In this document: positions 17,550 through 26,974 of the stretch, one piece after another
How positions within the stretch are numbered: the stretch's first letter is position 1
How the letters are laid out: every line of letters starts with the position of its first letter
Assembly (NCBI GenBank): GCA_035506535.1
Contig: DATJPE010000075.1
Span: 1-64,000 of the forward strand
Length of the DNA stretch: 64,000 bases
Reading direction: 5' to 3'
From: Actinomycetes bacterium
GTDB lineage: Bacteria; Actinomycetota; Actinomycetes; DATJPE01
Translations under genes and position numbers: made by a program
The notes under the pieces: model-generated
What the model saw: only the letters and a program-made list of their open reading frames with translations
What the model was told of the DNA's origin: nothing
Database searches by the model: none

Positions 17550-18113
17550 CTACGCGCACCCCTGGGTCGGAGGCACGGGCTCGAAGTTGAGCACCGAGCT
17601 GTCGGACAGCGTGACCCCGGTCCCGAACAGCCCGGTCACGAAGAAGTGGCGGTACCGCAGCATCACCCCGACCGCGTCGGGACCGTCGGGATGCTGGGCG
17701 TCCATCGGGCAGGCGTTGATGGTCATCGGGTCCCAGCTGCCCGAGGCGCGGACGAAGCGCGAGCCGTCCCACGTGTAGCGCACGCAGTCCACCGAGCAGG
17801 CGTCCGGCGCCTCGCCGTTGGGCCCGGCCTTGTAGACCCAGAGCTCCCCCGCCTTGAGGCCGGCGCCGTCCAGCGACGCGACGGCACGGGTGACCTGCGC
17901 GGCCGCGTCGTCGGTGAACCCGTCCGTACGCGGCTCCGCCGACGCGGTCCTCGCCCCGGCGCGCACCGACGCGGAGACCGCGATGTCGTCCCTGAGCAGC
18001 ATGGTGACCTCGATGATGCCCAGCAGCAGGAACAGCAGCAGCGGGGTGATCAGCGCCGCCTCGACGGCGACCGCCCCACGGTCGCCGTCGAGGCGGGCGC
18101 GGCGGCGCAGCAC
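17550..18113 (-). CDS. TadE-like minor pilin
   Basis: The 187-residue protein starts with a basic segment and the pilin-like helix GAVAVEAALITPLLLFLLLGIIEV, in which AVE contains the conserved Glu of TadE proteins and Gly precedes the predicted prepilin-peptidase cut. A 145-residue exported domain with four Cys follows. It precedes the TadG-type gene by two bases. It is expected to be a minor pseudopilin of the Tad pilus. Start GTG 18111-18113. Confidence 0.82.
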   Translation of the reverse strand: MLRRRARLDGDRGAVAVEAALITPLLLFLLLGIIEVTMLLRDDIAVSASVRAGARTASAEPRTDGFTDDAAAQVTRAVASLDGAGLKAGELWVYKAGPNGEAPDACSVDCVRYTWDGSRFVRASGSWDPMTINACPMDAQHPDGPDAVGVMLRYRHFFVTGLFGTGVTLSDSSVLNFEPVPPTQGCA

Positions 18114-18125
18114 GTCCGGCTCCGC

Positions 18126-19088
18126 TCAGCCGCGCTCGGCCCGGCGCAGCCGGGCGAGGTCGGCGGCGCCGACCAGGCCCGCGTCGTTGCCGAGCGTGGC
18201 CGCGACGAACTCGGGGAGCGGGCGGTAGGCCGCCCCCACCACGGCGGAGGCGAACTCCTCACGGGCCGGGGCGATGAGCAGCTCGCCGGCCTCCGACACC
18301 CCACCGCCGATGACGACCAGCCCCGGGTCGAGCACGGCCACGATCTCGGCGACGCCCCGCCCCAGCCAGCGGCCCACCTCCGCGAAGCAGGCCAGCGCCA
18401 GCGGGTCGCCCGCCTGGGCGGCCGCGGTCACCATGGGGCCGGTGAGACCGGCGGGCGTGCCGTCGCCGCGCGCGAGGAGCGCGGCAGCCGCCTCCGGCAG
18501 CGCCGCGGCCCGCTCGCGAGCCTCACGCACGAGCGCGTTGCCGCTCGCGTACTGCTCCCAGCAGCCGCGGCGGCCGCACCCGCACGGACGCCCGTCCGGG
18601 ACCAGGCGCAGGTGACCCCACTCCCCCGCCGTGCCCCACTTGCCGCGGTAGATCCGGCCGAACATCACCAGACCGCCGGCGATGCCGGTCCCCACGCCCA
18701 CCACGATGACGTCGGACTCGCCGCGGCCGGCGCCGAAGCGCACCTCGGCCCACGCCGCGGTGTTGCCGTCGTTCTCGACGCTGACCGGCAAGCCGGTCAG
18801 CGTCTCCACCCGGGCCCGCAGCGGTTCCTCGCGCCAGACGAGGTTCGGGGCGAAGCGCACCGTCGAGCCGGTGGGGTCGACGAACCCGGCCGCGCCGAGC
18901 CCGACCGCCTCCACCTCGCCGGCCTCCGCGGCCAGGGCGAGCACCAGCTCGGCGATGGTCGCCTCGGTGGCCGCGGCATCCACGGACGGGGTGTCGCGTC
19001 GCATGCGCAGGACGACGTCGCCGTCCTCGTCCACGAGCCCACCGGCGACCTTCGTGCCGCCGATGTCGACCCCGATGGCCAGTGCCAC
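18126..19088 (-). CDS. glkA: ROK-family glucokinase
   Basis: The enzyme phosphorylates glucose to glucose 6-phosphate. Its 320 residues hold the phosphate loop GVDIGGTKVAGGLV, the sugar-binding ENDGNTAA and GEWGHL, and the ROK zinc motif CGCGRRGCWE. GTG 19086-19088 follows GGAGG and GAGG stretches. It occupies the position of Streptomyces glkA next to similar small genes. It lies just upstream of the tadE-type gene with 12 bases between, so read-through into pilus genes is possible. Confidence 0.9.
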   Translation of the reverse strand: MALAIGVDIGGTKVAGGLVDEDGDVVLRMRRDTPSVDAAATEATIAELVLALAAEAGEVEAVGLGAAGFVDPTGSTVRFAPNLVWREEPLRARVETLTGLPVSVENDGNTAAWAEVRFGAGRGESDVIVVGVGTGIAGGLVMFGRIYRGKWGTAGEWGHLRLVPDGRPCGCGRRGCWEQYASGNALVREARERAAALPEAAAALLARGDGTPAGLTGPMVTAAAQAGDPLALACFAEVGRWLGRGVAEIVAVLDPGLVVIGGGVSEAGELLIAPAREEFASAVVGAAYRPLPEFVAATLGNDAGLVGAADLARLRRAERG

Positions 19089-19116
19089 CTCTCGCCTCCG
19101 AACCGCTCGTGACCGC

Positions 19117-19404
19117 TCAGCCGATGTCGATGTGCTCGACGCCGCCGCGGCGCCTGCGCATCTCGTCCAACCGACGATCATCCAGCACGGAGTCGAGCAG
19201 CCCCAACAAGGACGCTGCGGCGACTCCCACCGACTCCACGACGTGGCGCACCTCGGTGTCGTCGCGGTCTCGGACGAAGGCGATCAGCCGGCACACCGGG
19301 CACAGGCGGCAGTCCTCCGAGCCGGTGGCCACCATGCCGTCGAGGGCCTGGACGAGACGGGCCAGCTCCTCGGCCAGCCCGGCCGGGTGGGAGTGCTCGC
19401 TCAC
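19117..19404 (-). CDS. Conserved small protein with CxxCPxC motif
   Basis: The 95-residue protein is not assigned a function. A CRLCPVC motif near residue 30 suggests a metal site, and the remainder is helical with many charged residues. The GTG start (19402-19404) overlaps the end of the ArsA-like gene, so it is translationally coupled to it. Small cysteine-containing genes between glucokinase and ArsA-like genes recur in actinobacteria. Confidence 0.7.
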   Translation of the reverse strand: MSEHSHPAGLAEELARLVQALDGMVATGSEDCRLCPVCRLIAFVRDRDDTEVRHVVESVGVAAASLLGLLDSVLDDRRLDEMRRRRGGVEHIDIG

Positions 19405-20600
19405 CGCGCCCCTCGCTCCTGGTCCGGGACGAAGCGCACCAGCAGTCTGTCGTCCTCGAACGCCGCCCCGACGACGCTGCAGCGGCGCAGGAAGCTCGGC
19501 AGCGCGATCACCCGCCGGTCGGTCCCCGCGCAGACCACGAGGTCCTCGCCCGCGCGCATGAGGTCGAGGTCCGTGCGGCGGGCCAGCGGCAGCGGCAGCT
19601 GCAGCACCCAGCACTCCCCGTCGTGGCTGACGCTGATCCCGGCCGCGACCTCGGGCAGGGCCAGCGGGTCGCTGCCGGCGTAGGTCAGCTCGGCGACCCC
19701 GAGCAGCTCCTCCAGGCCGACCGGCTCGACCGCGCGGTAGGGCGAGCGGTGGACGGGCAGCGGGGCGAAGGAGTCCTCCACCTCGCGCAGCCGCTCTGCC
19801 TGGGCCTTCGCCCAGCCGGCGAGCCAGCCGTCGTCGACGGAGGCCGGGAACACCCGGTTGGCCACGACCGCGTCGACCCGGTAGCCGTGCAGGGCCAGCG
19901 AGGTCAGCGTGCGGCGCGCCTCGGCGACGACCACCGCCTCCGGCGTGAGCACCAGGCGCACGCTCGCGTCGCTGCCGGTCAGCAGCGCGCGCACGTCTCG
20001 GAGGTCGGCGACCAGGCGCTGGACGGCGTCGAGGACGCGGTCGCGGGGCAGCGGCACGCCGACCACCCGGTCGAGCATGGGGCGCAGCGTCCGTACGAGG
20101 CGCCGCTCGACCGGGAACACCCGCTCCGCGTATCGGGTGAGCGCCTCGGGAAGGGCCAGCAGGCGAAGGGTCTCCGCGGTGGGCGCGCAGTCGACCGCCA
20201 CCAGGTCCCAGCGGTCCGAGCGCACCTGGTCGCGCACCTCGAGGAGCGCGAGGACCTCCTCGGCCCCCGGCAGCACGGTCAGCTCCTCGGCCTCAACCGG
20301 GTCCACGCCCACCGAGTCGAGGACCTCGAGCAGGTAGGTCTGGACCTCCTCCCAGCTGCGCTCGAAGCGGCCCCGCGCGTCGACCTGCTGGGCGAAGAGC
20401 CCGCCCGCCACCTCGACCGGCTCGGGCCCGAGGGCGGGTACGCCGTCGCGCCCGGCGCCGAGAGTGTCCTGCAGGGAGTGCGCGGCGTCGGTCGAGACCA
20501 CCAGCGCCTTGAGGCCGCGCGCGGCTGCCAGCGCGGCGGTACCGGCAGCCGTCGTGGTCTTCCCGACCCCACCCTTGCCCGTGAACAGGACGACGCGCAC
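19401..20600 (-). CDS. ArsA/GET3-like ATPase
   Basis: The 399-residue ATPase has the deviant Walker A FTGKGGVGKTT at the N-terminus, the switch STDAAHSLQDTLG, and the DCAPTAETLRLLALP segment of the ArsA/GET3 family. It matches the position of M. tuberculosis Rv2184c. There is no arsenic gene nearby, so a role in membrane or cell-envelope protein handling is more likely than arsenite export. GTG 20598-20600. It forms a unit with the SRPBCC gene 7 bases upstream and the 95-residue gene downstream. Confidence 0.87.
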   Translation of the reverse strand: MRVVLFTGKGGVGKTTTAAGTAALAAARGLKALVVSTDAAHSLQDTLGAGRDGVPALGPEPVEVAGGLFAQQVDARGRFERSWEEVQTYLLEVLDSVGVDPVEAEELTVLPGAEEVLALLEVRDQVRSDRWDLVAVDCAPTAETLRLLALPEALTRYAERVFPVERRLVRTLRPMLDRVVGVPLPRDRVLDAVQRLVADLRDVRALLTGSDASVRLVLTPEAVVVAEARRTLTSLALHGYRVDAVVANRVFPASVDDGWLAGWAKAQAERLREVEDSFAPLPVHRSPYRAVEPVGLEELLGVAELTYAGSDPLALPEVAAGISVSHDGECWVLQLPLPLARRTDLDLMRAGEDLVVCAGTDRRVIALPSFLRRCSVVGAAFEDDRLLVRFVPDQERGAR

Positions 20601-20607
20601 GGGGAGG

Positions 20608-21045
20608 TCAGCCCTCGACCCGGGCCTTGAGGCCCTTGAGGGCGGTGTCGACGATGACCTTCTCGGCCTTGCGCTTGATCATCCCGATCATCGGGATCTT
20701 CACCTCGACGGTCAGCCGGTAGGTCAGCTGGGTGCCTCCCTCGTCCGCCTCGAGGACGTACTCCCCGTCCATGGACTTCAGCAGCGAGCCAGGTTCGGAC
20801 ATCACCCACGACACGTGCTCGTCCCCGGTCCAGGTGTACTCGAGGGTGTAGCTGTCCTTGAACGCGCCCGAGTCGATGACGAAGCGGGCCTCGTACGGGC
20901 GCCCGTCGGGCTCGACGCTCGAGAGCACCTCGACCGACTTCACGTCGCTGGACCACTCCGGGTAGGCCTCGAGGTCGGCGATCACGGCCATCACGTCCGC
21001 GGGCGGCGCCCCGACGTGGATGCTCGACTCGGTGCGATCGGCCAC
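20608..21045 (-). CDS. SRPBCC-family protein
   Basis: The 145-residue protein has the START/Bet v1-like fold pattern: SIHVGAPPADVMAVIADLEAYPEW at the N-terminus and a C-terminal helix with AEKVIVDTALKGLKARVEG. It resembles M. tuberculosis Rv2185c, which occupies the same place next to an ArsA-like gene. Such proteins bind hydrophobic ligands or lipids; the ligand here is unknown. Start GTG 21043-21045. Confidence 0.87.
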   Translation of the reverse strand: MADRTESSIHVGAPPADVMAVIADLEAYPEWSSDVKSVEVLSSVEPDGRPYEARFVIDSGAFKDSYTLEYTWTGDEHVSWVMSEPGSLLKSMDGEYVLEADEGGTQLTYRLTVEVKIPMIGMIKRKAEKVIVDTALKGLKARVEG

Positions 21046-21078
21046 CCGAGGAGCCTACCGACGAGGCGACCCCGGGCG

Positions 21079-21597
21079 TCAGCCCAGCACGAGGCCGAGC
21101 AGCCAGCAGATGCCGACGAACAGCACCGCCAGCGTGCCACCGACGCCCAGCGCGAGCAGGATGCGCATCCCCTGGGACTCCGGCAGCCGGGCGAGCAGGC
21201 CGCCGAGGGGCTCCCCGGACTCCGCGGCCAGCCGGGCCATGAGCTCCGACATCGTGGCCGGGTCGACCCCCGTCGGGGTCTCGGGCTCCACCGCGCGCGC
21301 GTGCTTGCCGACCGCGGGGGCCGGCTGCTCGGTGAACGGTTCCGGGGGGTCGGACAGCAGCAGCGCCCGCAGCTCCTGGACCGCCGCCACGTCGAGGTCC
21401 CCGACCCCCGCCTCGGGGCTCGCGTCCGCGTGCGGGTGCTCGCCGGGCTCGATGCCCTCGGCGGCCTCGGTGGCCACGACGGCCCGGGCGGTCGGACGCG
21501 CCTCCGGCGGGCGCAGGTCGGCGTGGCAGAGCGTGCACCACTCCTGGCCGCGACGCACCAGGGAGGAGCAGGCGGGGCAGCGCGAGACGTACTCCAT
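21079..21597 (-). CDS. Zinc-ribbon membrane protein
   Basis: The 172-residue protein starts with a zinc ribbon (MEYVSRCPACSSLV...CTLCHADL, two CxxC pairs 14 residues apart). An acidic linker follows, then a single C-terminal membrane helix (ILLALGVGGTLAVLFVGICW). The function is unknown. ATG 21595-21597 gives the ribbon at the N-terminus; upstream in-frame starts lack support. It is divergent from cpaB across 150 bases that hold TAGCCT and TACGGT hexamers but no promoter I can assign firmly. Confidence 0.7.
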   Translation of the reverse strand: MEYVSRCPACSSLVRRGQEWCTLCHADLRPPEARPTARAVVATEAAEGIEPGEHPHADASPEAGVGDLDVAAVQELRALLLSDPPEPFTEQPAPAVGKHARAVEPETPTGVDPATMSELMARLAAESGEPLGGLLARLPESQGMRILLALGVGGTLAVLFVGICWLLGLVLG

Positions 21598-21747
21598 ACG
21601 GGTGGACCTCGGCAGGTCCGCCCCTGCCCTTGACCCTCCGAACGGGCCCACGCCGGCGTCGGGCAGGCGTGCCGGGCCCGGGACGTCGGGGCGGACTGGG
21701 TAGCCTTCCGGGCGTACGGTCGGGGCCCGCAAGCCGCGAAGGACGCC

Positions 21748-22482
21748 ATGGGACGCCGCACCATCCTGCTGGTCAGTGCGGTGCTGCTCGCCGCCCTCGG
21801 CACGCTGCTGGTCTACGGGTACGTCCGCGGGGCCGACCACCGCGCCTCGTCCCGGGGCCGCACCGAGAACGTGCTCGTGGCGACCTCGACCATCGCGGTA
21901 GGCACGTCGGGGGCGCAGGCGAGCGCGGCGGGGGCGTTCACGACCAAGGCCATCCCGCAGGACGCCGTGGCCGAGGGCGCCCTCACCAGCATCGACGCGG
22001 TCAACGACCTGGTCGCGATCACCACCTTCTACCCCGGCCAGCAGCTCGTGCGGGCGGGCTTCGGCCAGCCGCAGGGGGTCACCGCGATCCCGGTGCCCCG
22101 CGGCTACCTCGCCGTCTCGATCCAGCTCGGCGACCCGCAGCGGGTCGCGGGCTTCCTCGGTCCCGGCTCGCAGGTCACCGTGTTCGCGACCGTGCCCGAC
22201 CCGACGGCGACCGCGGGCTCGGGGGGCACCGTCACCACGACCCTGCTGCCCAAGGTGACGGTCATCACGGTCGGCAGCACGCAGCCGATCCCGCAGGCCT
22301 CGCCGTCGGCCTCGAGCAACGGGTCGGTCTCACCGACCATCGTCACCCTCGCCCTGACCCAGGAGGACGCGCAGAAGGTGATCTACGCGCAGAGCCGGGG
22401 CCAGCTCTACCTCGGGCTGGTGTCCGCCAGCACGCCGGTGCGGTCCCTGCCTCCCACGTCCCTGTCCAACCTGCTGAACTGA
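21748..22482 (+). CDS. cpaB: Flp pilus assembly protein CpaB (RcpC)
   Basis: The 244-residue protein has one N-terminal membrane helix (TILLVSAVLLAALGTLLVYG), an SAF-like region (VPRGYLAVSIQLGDPQRVAGFLGPG) and a beta-rich periplasmic-type domain. CpaB proteins work at the outside face of the Tad secretion machine. It opens the plus-strand tad operon and is followed 5 bases later by cpaE. Confidence 0.83.
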   Translation: MGRRTILLVSAVLLAALGTLLVYGYVRGADHRASSRGRTENVLVATSTIAVGTSGAQASAAGAFTTKAIPQDAVAEGALTSIDAVNDLVAITTFYPGQQLVRAGFGQPQGVTAIPVPRGYLAVSIQLGDPQRVAGFLGPGSQVTVFATVPDPTATAGSGGTVTTTLLPKVTVITVGSTQPIPQASPSASSNGSVSPTIVTLALTQEDAQKVIYAQSRGQLYLGLVSASTPVRSLPPTSLSNLLN

Positions 22483-22487
22483 GTTCC

Positions 22488-23693
22488 GTGCCCGTCATCG
22501 TCGACCACGACCCCGCCGGCGCCGAGACCCTCAATGCGGCCCTCGGCGGCGAGGCGCTCGTACTGCCCTCGGTCGACGCGCTGCGGCGCCACCTCGAGGA
22601 CACCCTCGGCGAGGACTGCGTCGTCCTCGGGCCGGGTGTGGACCAGACGACGGCGCTGCGCCTGGCCGAGGAGCTGCGCCTGTCCCGGCCGACCCTGGGC
22701 GTCGTGCTCGTCCGTCGTCGCATCGACACCGGCGTGCTGGCCGACGCCCTGCGCTCGGGGGTGCGCGAGGTGGTCGACTCCCGGGACCTGGCCGCGCTGA
22801 CCGCCGCGGTACGACGTACCCGCCAGCTCGCCCGCGCCCTGCGCGACCAGGCCGAGCACGTGGGCGGCCTGGAGGACGCCGGTGCCCGCGGCCGGGTGCT
22901 CACCGTCTTCTCGGCCAAGGGCGGCTGCGGGAAGACGACCGTCGCCACCAACCTGGCCGCGGTTCTCGCCGACAAGGGCAAGCGTCAGGTGTGCCTGGTC
23001 GACCTCGACCTCGCGTTCGGCGACGTCGCCATCGCGCTGCAGCTGTTCCCCTCGCACACGATCGCCGACGCCATCCCCCTCGGGGACACCCTCGACGCCC
23101 GCGGCGTCGCGGGCCTGCTGACCCCGCACTCCCCGGGCCTGACGACGCTCGTCGCCCCCCTCGAGCCCGGGGTGGCCTCCTCGGTGCCCGCGGAGCTCGT
23201 CGGGCGCATCCTCGACGTGCTGCGCGAGCAGTTCGACTTCGTGGTGGTGGACACCCCGCCCGCCTTCGACGACCAGGTGCTCGCGGCGTTCGACCGCAGC
23301 GACGTCATCGCCCTGCTCGCGACCCTCGACATCCCCGCGGTGAAGAACCTGAAGCTCACCCTCGAGACGATGGAGCTGCTGAACTACCCGCCCGAGCGGT
23401 ACTGCGTGGTCATGAACCGCGCCGACGCGAAGGTCGGGCTGCTGGTCTCGGAGGTGGAGAAGACCCTCGGCACCAAGGTCGTGGCCCAGGTGCCGTCCTC
23501 CCGCGACGTCCCCGCCAGCACCAACCGCGGGGTGCCCCTGGCGCTGGAGCAGCCGCGCCACCCGGTCACCCTCGCCCTCAAGGCCTTCGCGGACGCCTAC
23601 CTCGCACCCGCCGCGTCGGCCGAGCAGTCCATCCCCTCGCCGCTGCGGCGCGACCGACGCGGCTTCCTCCGCTGGAGGACGCGAGCGACATGA
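22488..23693 (+). CDS. cpaE: Tad pilus localisation ATPase CpaE/TadZ
   Basis: The 401-residue protein has a receiver-like N-terminal domain (residues 1-125) without an obvious phosphorylation Asp. A ParA/MinD-type ATPase follows: Walker A FSAKGGCGKTTVATNLA, VDLDLAFGD, and VVDTPPAFDD. TadZ/CpaE proteins place the pilus machine at a cell site. GTG 22488 is close to cpaB, and the stop codon overlaps the tadA ATG. Confidence 0.88.
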   Translation: MPVIVDHDPAGAETLNAALGGEALVLPSVDALRRHLEDTLGEDCVVLGPGVDQTTALRLAEELRLSRPTLGVVLVRRRIDTGVLADALRSGVREVVDSRDLAALTAAVRRTRQLARALRDQAEHVGGLEDAGARGRVLTVFSAKGGCGKTTVATNLAAVLADKGKRQVCLVDLDLAFGDVAIALQLFPSHTIADAIPLGDTLDARGVAGLLTPHSPGLTTLVAPLEPGVASSVPAELVGRILDVLREQFDFVVVDTPPAFDDQVLAAFDRSDVIALLATLDIPAVKNLKLTLETMELLNYPPERYCVVMNRADAKVGLLVSEVEKTLGTKVVAQVPSSRDVPASTNRGVPLALEQPRHPVTLALKAFADAYLAPAASAEQSIPSPLRRDRRGFLRWRTRAT

Positions 23694-25069
23694 GCCTCTC
23701 CGACCGTCTCGCCGAGGCCCGCCGGGCACGCAGCGCGGACACCTCGGCCCAGCCGCGCAACCGCGACGCGCAGCCGGCCCGGCACAGCACCGACCCCTTC
23801 GCCGACCTCAAGCGCACCGTCCACCAGACCCTGCTGGAGAATCTCGGCCCACAGCTCTACGACGCCCAGCTGACCCAGGCCGAGCTCGAGCAGCGGGTAC
23901 GACTCACGCTGTCCGAGGTGCTCGCCGCCGACGACACGCCGCTCACGGTCAGCGACCGGGCACGGATCGCCCAGGACATCGCCGACGACATCCTCGGCTA
24001 CGGCCCGATCGAGCCGTACCTGCGCGACCCGGACATCACCGAGGTCATGGTGAACGGGCCGGACTCCATCTACGTCGAGCGCGGCGGGCGCATCTTCGGC
24101 GTGGAGGGCCAGTTCAACGACGAGGCCCACCTGCGCCGGACCATCGACAAGATCGTCGCGCGCGTGGGCCGGCGGGTGGACGAGTCCAGCCCGATGGTCG
24201 ACGCCCGGCTCCCGGACGGCAGCCGGATCAACGCGATCATCCCGCCACTGGCACTGGACGGCAGCCTGCTCACCATCCGCAAGTTCGCCAACGACCCCTA
24301 CACCGACGACGACCTCGTCAGCTTCGGGACGATCACCCAGCCGGTCGCAGACCTGCTGCGCGCGTGCGTGCGAGGACGGCTCAACATCCTGGTGTCAGGA
24401 GGGACCGGCGCCGGCAAGACGACCACGCTCAACGTGCTGTCCTCGTTCATCCCCGAGGAGGAGCGGGTGATCACCATCGAGGACGCCGCGGAGCTGCAGC
24501 TGAACCAGCAGCACGTGCTGCGGCTGGAGGCCCGGCCCCCGAACATCGAGAACCGTGGCGAGGTCACCATCCGCGACCTGGTCCGCAACGCGCTGCGGAT
24601 GCGCCCGGACCGCATCGTCGTCGGGGAGATCCGTGACGCCGCCGCGCTGGACATGCTCCAGGCGATGAACACCGGCCACGACGGCTCGATCAGCACGGTG
24701 CACGCCAACAGCCCCCGCGACGCGCTGCACCGGGTCGAGACCATGGTGCTGTTGGCCGGGTTCGACCTGCCGATCCGCGCGATCCGCGAGCAGGTGGCGA
24801 GCGCCATCGACCTGATCATCCAGCAGACCCGGTTCAAGGACGGCACCCGTCACGTCACGCACGTCACCGAGGTCGTGGGCATGGAGGGTGACGTCGTGAC
24901 CCTCCAGGACCTGTTCCTCTTCGACCACGCGCAGGGCTTCGACGACACCGGACGCTCCCTCGGCCGGCTGCGCTCCACGGGGATCTCCCCACGCTTCGTG
25001 GACAAGCTCGCGCACCACGGCGTGACCCTGCCCCCCGGCCTGTTCACCTTCGAGCGGTTCGGGGGCTGA
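23690..25069 (+). CDS. tadA: Tad pilus assembly ATPase TadA/CpaF
   Basis: This is a secretion ATPase of the TadA/VirB11 type, 459 residues. The N-terminal domain carries GYGPIEPYLRDPDITEVMVNG. Walker A is SGGTGAGKTTTLN, the Asp box is ITIEDAAELQL, and there are the His-box segment TGHDGSISTVHANSPRDAL and RMRPDRIVVGE. It powers pilin polymerisation in the cytoplasm against TadB/TadC. It overlaps cpaE by 4 bases and is followed by tadB 2 bases later. Confidence 0.94.
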   Translation: MSLSDRLAEARRARSADTSAQPRNRDAQPARHSTDPFADLKRTVHQTLLENLGPQLYDAQLTQAELEQRVRLTLSEVLAADDTPLTVSDRARIAQDIADDILGYGPIEPYLRDPDITEVMVNGPDSIYVERGGRIFGVEGQFNDEAHLRRTIDKIVARVGRRVDESSPMVDARLPDGSRINAIIPPLALDGSLLTIRKFANDPYTDDDLVSFGTITQPVADLLRACVRGRLNILVSGGTGAGKTTTLNVLSSFIPEEERVITIEDAAELQLNQQHVLRLEARPPNIENRGEVTIRDLVRNALRMRPDRIVVGEIRDAAALDMLQAMNTGHDGSISTVHANSPRDALHRVETMVLLAGFDLPIRAIREQVASAIDLIIQQTRFKDGTRHVTHVTEVVGMEGDVVTLQDLFLFDHAQGFDDTGRSLGRLRSTGISPRFVDKLAHHGVTLPPGLFTFERFGG

Positions 25070-25071
25070 GC

Positions 25072-26037
25072 GTGCAGCTGTGGCTGGGGCTCGGCCTGCT
25101 CTTCGCGGGCCTCGTGGTCCTGCTCGTGCTCGCCCTGGGCCGCCCGGGCGGAGAGTCGGTGGAACGGCGGATGTCGATCTACACGCTCACGGGGCGGACC
25201 CGGACGCCCGGTGAGCGGCGTCCCACTGCTCGCGTCCACGTCGCCCGCTCGGTCGTCGAGCTGACCGGCCGGGTGGTCTCCCGTCGGGATCCGCAGGAGC
25301 GCCTGGCGCGCGCCCTGGACGCGGCGGGGATCGCACTCAGGCCGGCCGAGTGGGTCTTGGTGCACACCGGGATCGCGGTCGGTTCGGGACTGCTGCTGCT
25401 CGTGCTCACCGAGGGACGCCCGCTGGCGACCTTCGCCGGCCTGGCCCTCGGGGTGGCGATCCCGTGGTGGTACGTCGTCTCGCGGCAGAGCCGGCGGCGC
25501 GCCGCGTTCTACGAGCAGCTGCCCGACACCCTCCAGCTCGTCGCGGGCAGCCTGTCCGCCGGCTACTCGATGCCGCAGGCCGTCGACGCCGTGGTCCGGG
25601 AGGGCAACCAGCCGATGGCCGGGGAGCTCTACCGGGCGCTGGCGGAGACGCGGCTGGGCGTGCCGCTGGAGGACGCCCTGGACAGCGTCGCCGACCGGAT
25701 GCGCTCCCGGGACTTCCACTGGGTCGTCATGGCCGTGCGCATCCAGCGCGAGGTCGGCGGCAACCTGGCGGAGGTCCTCGGCACCGTGGCGGCCACGCTG
25801 CGCGAGCGCGAGCGCCTGCGCCGCGAGGTGCGGGTCCTCTCCGCCGAGGGACGGCTCTCCGCCGTGGTGATCTCCCTGCTGCCGGTCATCTTCATCGTCA
25901 TCGCGGTCATCGCCCGCCCGCAGTACCTGCGACCGCTGTACACGACCGCGCTCGGCGGGCTGATGCTCATCACCGCTTCGGTGCTCTTCGTGATCGGCGT
26001 GATCTGGCTGCGCCAGGTCACCAAGGTCGAGGTCTGA
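25072..26037 (+). CDS. tadB: Tad pilus membrane platform protein TadB
   Basis: The 321-residue membrane protein has an N-terminal helix, a pair of helices around residues 95-150 and a C-terminal pair. Its T2SSF domain contains YEQLPDTLQLVAGSLSAGYSMPQAV and VAVRIQREVGGNLAEVL-like signatures. It forms the inner-membrane platform with TadC. GTG start 25072. Confidence 0.88.
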   Translation: MQLWLGLGLLFAGLVVLLVLALGRPGGESVERRMSIYTLTGRTRTPGERRPTARVHVARSVVELTGRVVSRRDPQERLARALDAAGIALRPAEWVLVHTGIAVGSGLLLLVLTEGRPLATFAGLALGVAIPWWYVVSRQSRRRAAFYEQLPDTLQLVAGSLSAGYSMPQAVDAVVREGNQPMAGELYRALAETRLGVPLEDALDSVADRMRSRDFHWVVMAVRIQREVGGNLAEVLGTVAATLRERERLRREVRVLSAEGRLSAVVISLLPVIFIVIAVIARPQYLRPLYTTALGGLMLITASVLFVIGVIWLRQVTKVEV

Positions 26038-26038
26038 C

Positions 26039-26971
26039 GTGCTCGCCCTCGGGCTCGCCTGCGTCTTCGCCGCGCTCCTCCTGCTCGTGCTGGCCTTCGA
26101 CCGGCCCGCTCCCACGCGTGGCGTGAGCCGGTCGCTGGAGGCCGTACGGACGATGCAAACCGGCCCCAAGCCCCCCACCCCTCGGGCGGAGCCGGACCGT
26201 ACGGTCGGCGCGCGCCTGGGCAGCCCCCTCCTGCGCCGCCTCACCGTGCTCGGCCGCCGCCTCGACCCGACCGGTCGGACCCACCACCTGCGCCGCCGCC
26301 TCGACCTGGCGGGCAACCCCGACGGCTGGGACGTCGACCGGGTCCTGGCGTTCAAGGCGCTCGGGCTCCTCGTCGGCCTGCTGGTCGGGCTCGCCCTGGG
26401 ACTGCTGCTCTCCTGGGGCGTCGGCGCGCTGCTGGCGGTCGTGGTGCTCGCCGGGGTGCTGGGCTGGTTCGTCCCCGATCTCGTGCTCTACCAGATGGGC
26501 TACGAACGGACCCAGCGGATGCGGCGGGAGCTCCCCGACGCGCTGGACCTGCTCACCATCTCGGTCGAGTCCGGCCTGTCCTTCGACGGCGCGCTCGCCC
26601 AGGTCGCGCGCAACACCGAGGGCCCGCTCGCGAGTGAGTTCTTCCGCGTCCTGCAGGAGATGCAGATCGGGGTCGGGCGGACGACGGCGATCCGGGCGAT
26701 GGGCGAGCGAACGGACCTGCCCGACCTGCGGCAGTTCTCCTCCGCGATGGTCCAGGCCGACACCTTCGGGATCCCCATCGCCGGCGTCCTGCGGGTGCAG
26801 GCGCGCGAGATGCGGATCAAGCGGTCGCAACGCGCGGAGGAGCAGGCGCAGAAGATCCCGGTCAAGATCCTCTTCCCGCTGATCTTCTGCATCTTCCCGC
26901 TGCTCATGGTCGTGATCCTCGGCCCGTCGATCGTGACCATCGCAAGAACCCTGTTCGGGATCGGCGGCTGA
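26039..26971 (+). CDS. tadC: Tad pilus membrane platform protein TadC
   Basis: The 310-residue membrane protein has an N-terminal helix, a central helix pair and a C-terminal one. The T2SSF domain includes ELPDALDLLTISVESGLSFDGAL, MGERTDLPDLRQFSSAMVQAD and AEEQAQKIPVKILFPLIFCIFP split across two segments. GTG 26039 starts one base after the tadB stop. It is the partner of TadB. Confidence 0.88.
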   Translation: MLALGLACVFAALLLLVLAFDRPAPTRGVSRSLEAVRTMQTGPKPPTPRAEPDRTVGARLGSPLLRRLTVLGRRLDPTGRTHHLRRRLDLAGNPDGWDVDRVLAFKALGLLVGLLVGLALGLLLSWGVGALLAVVVLAGVLGWFVPDLVLYQMGYERTQRMRRELPDALDLLTISVESGLSFDGALAQVARNTEGPLASEFFRVLQEMQIGVGRTTAIRAMGERTDLPDLRQFSSAMVQADTFGIPIAGVLRVQAREMRIKRSQRAEEQAQKIPVKILFPLIFCIFPLLMVVILGPSIVTIARTLFGIGG

Positions 26972-26974
26972 GCC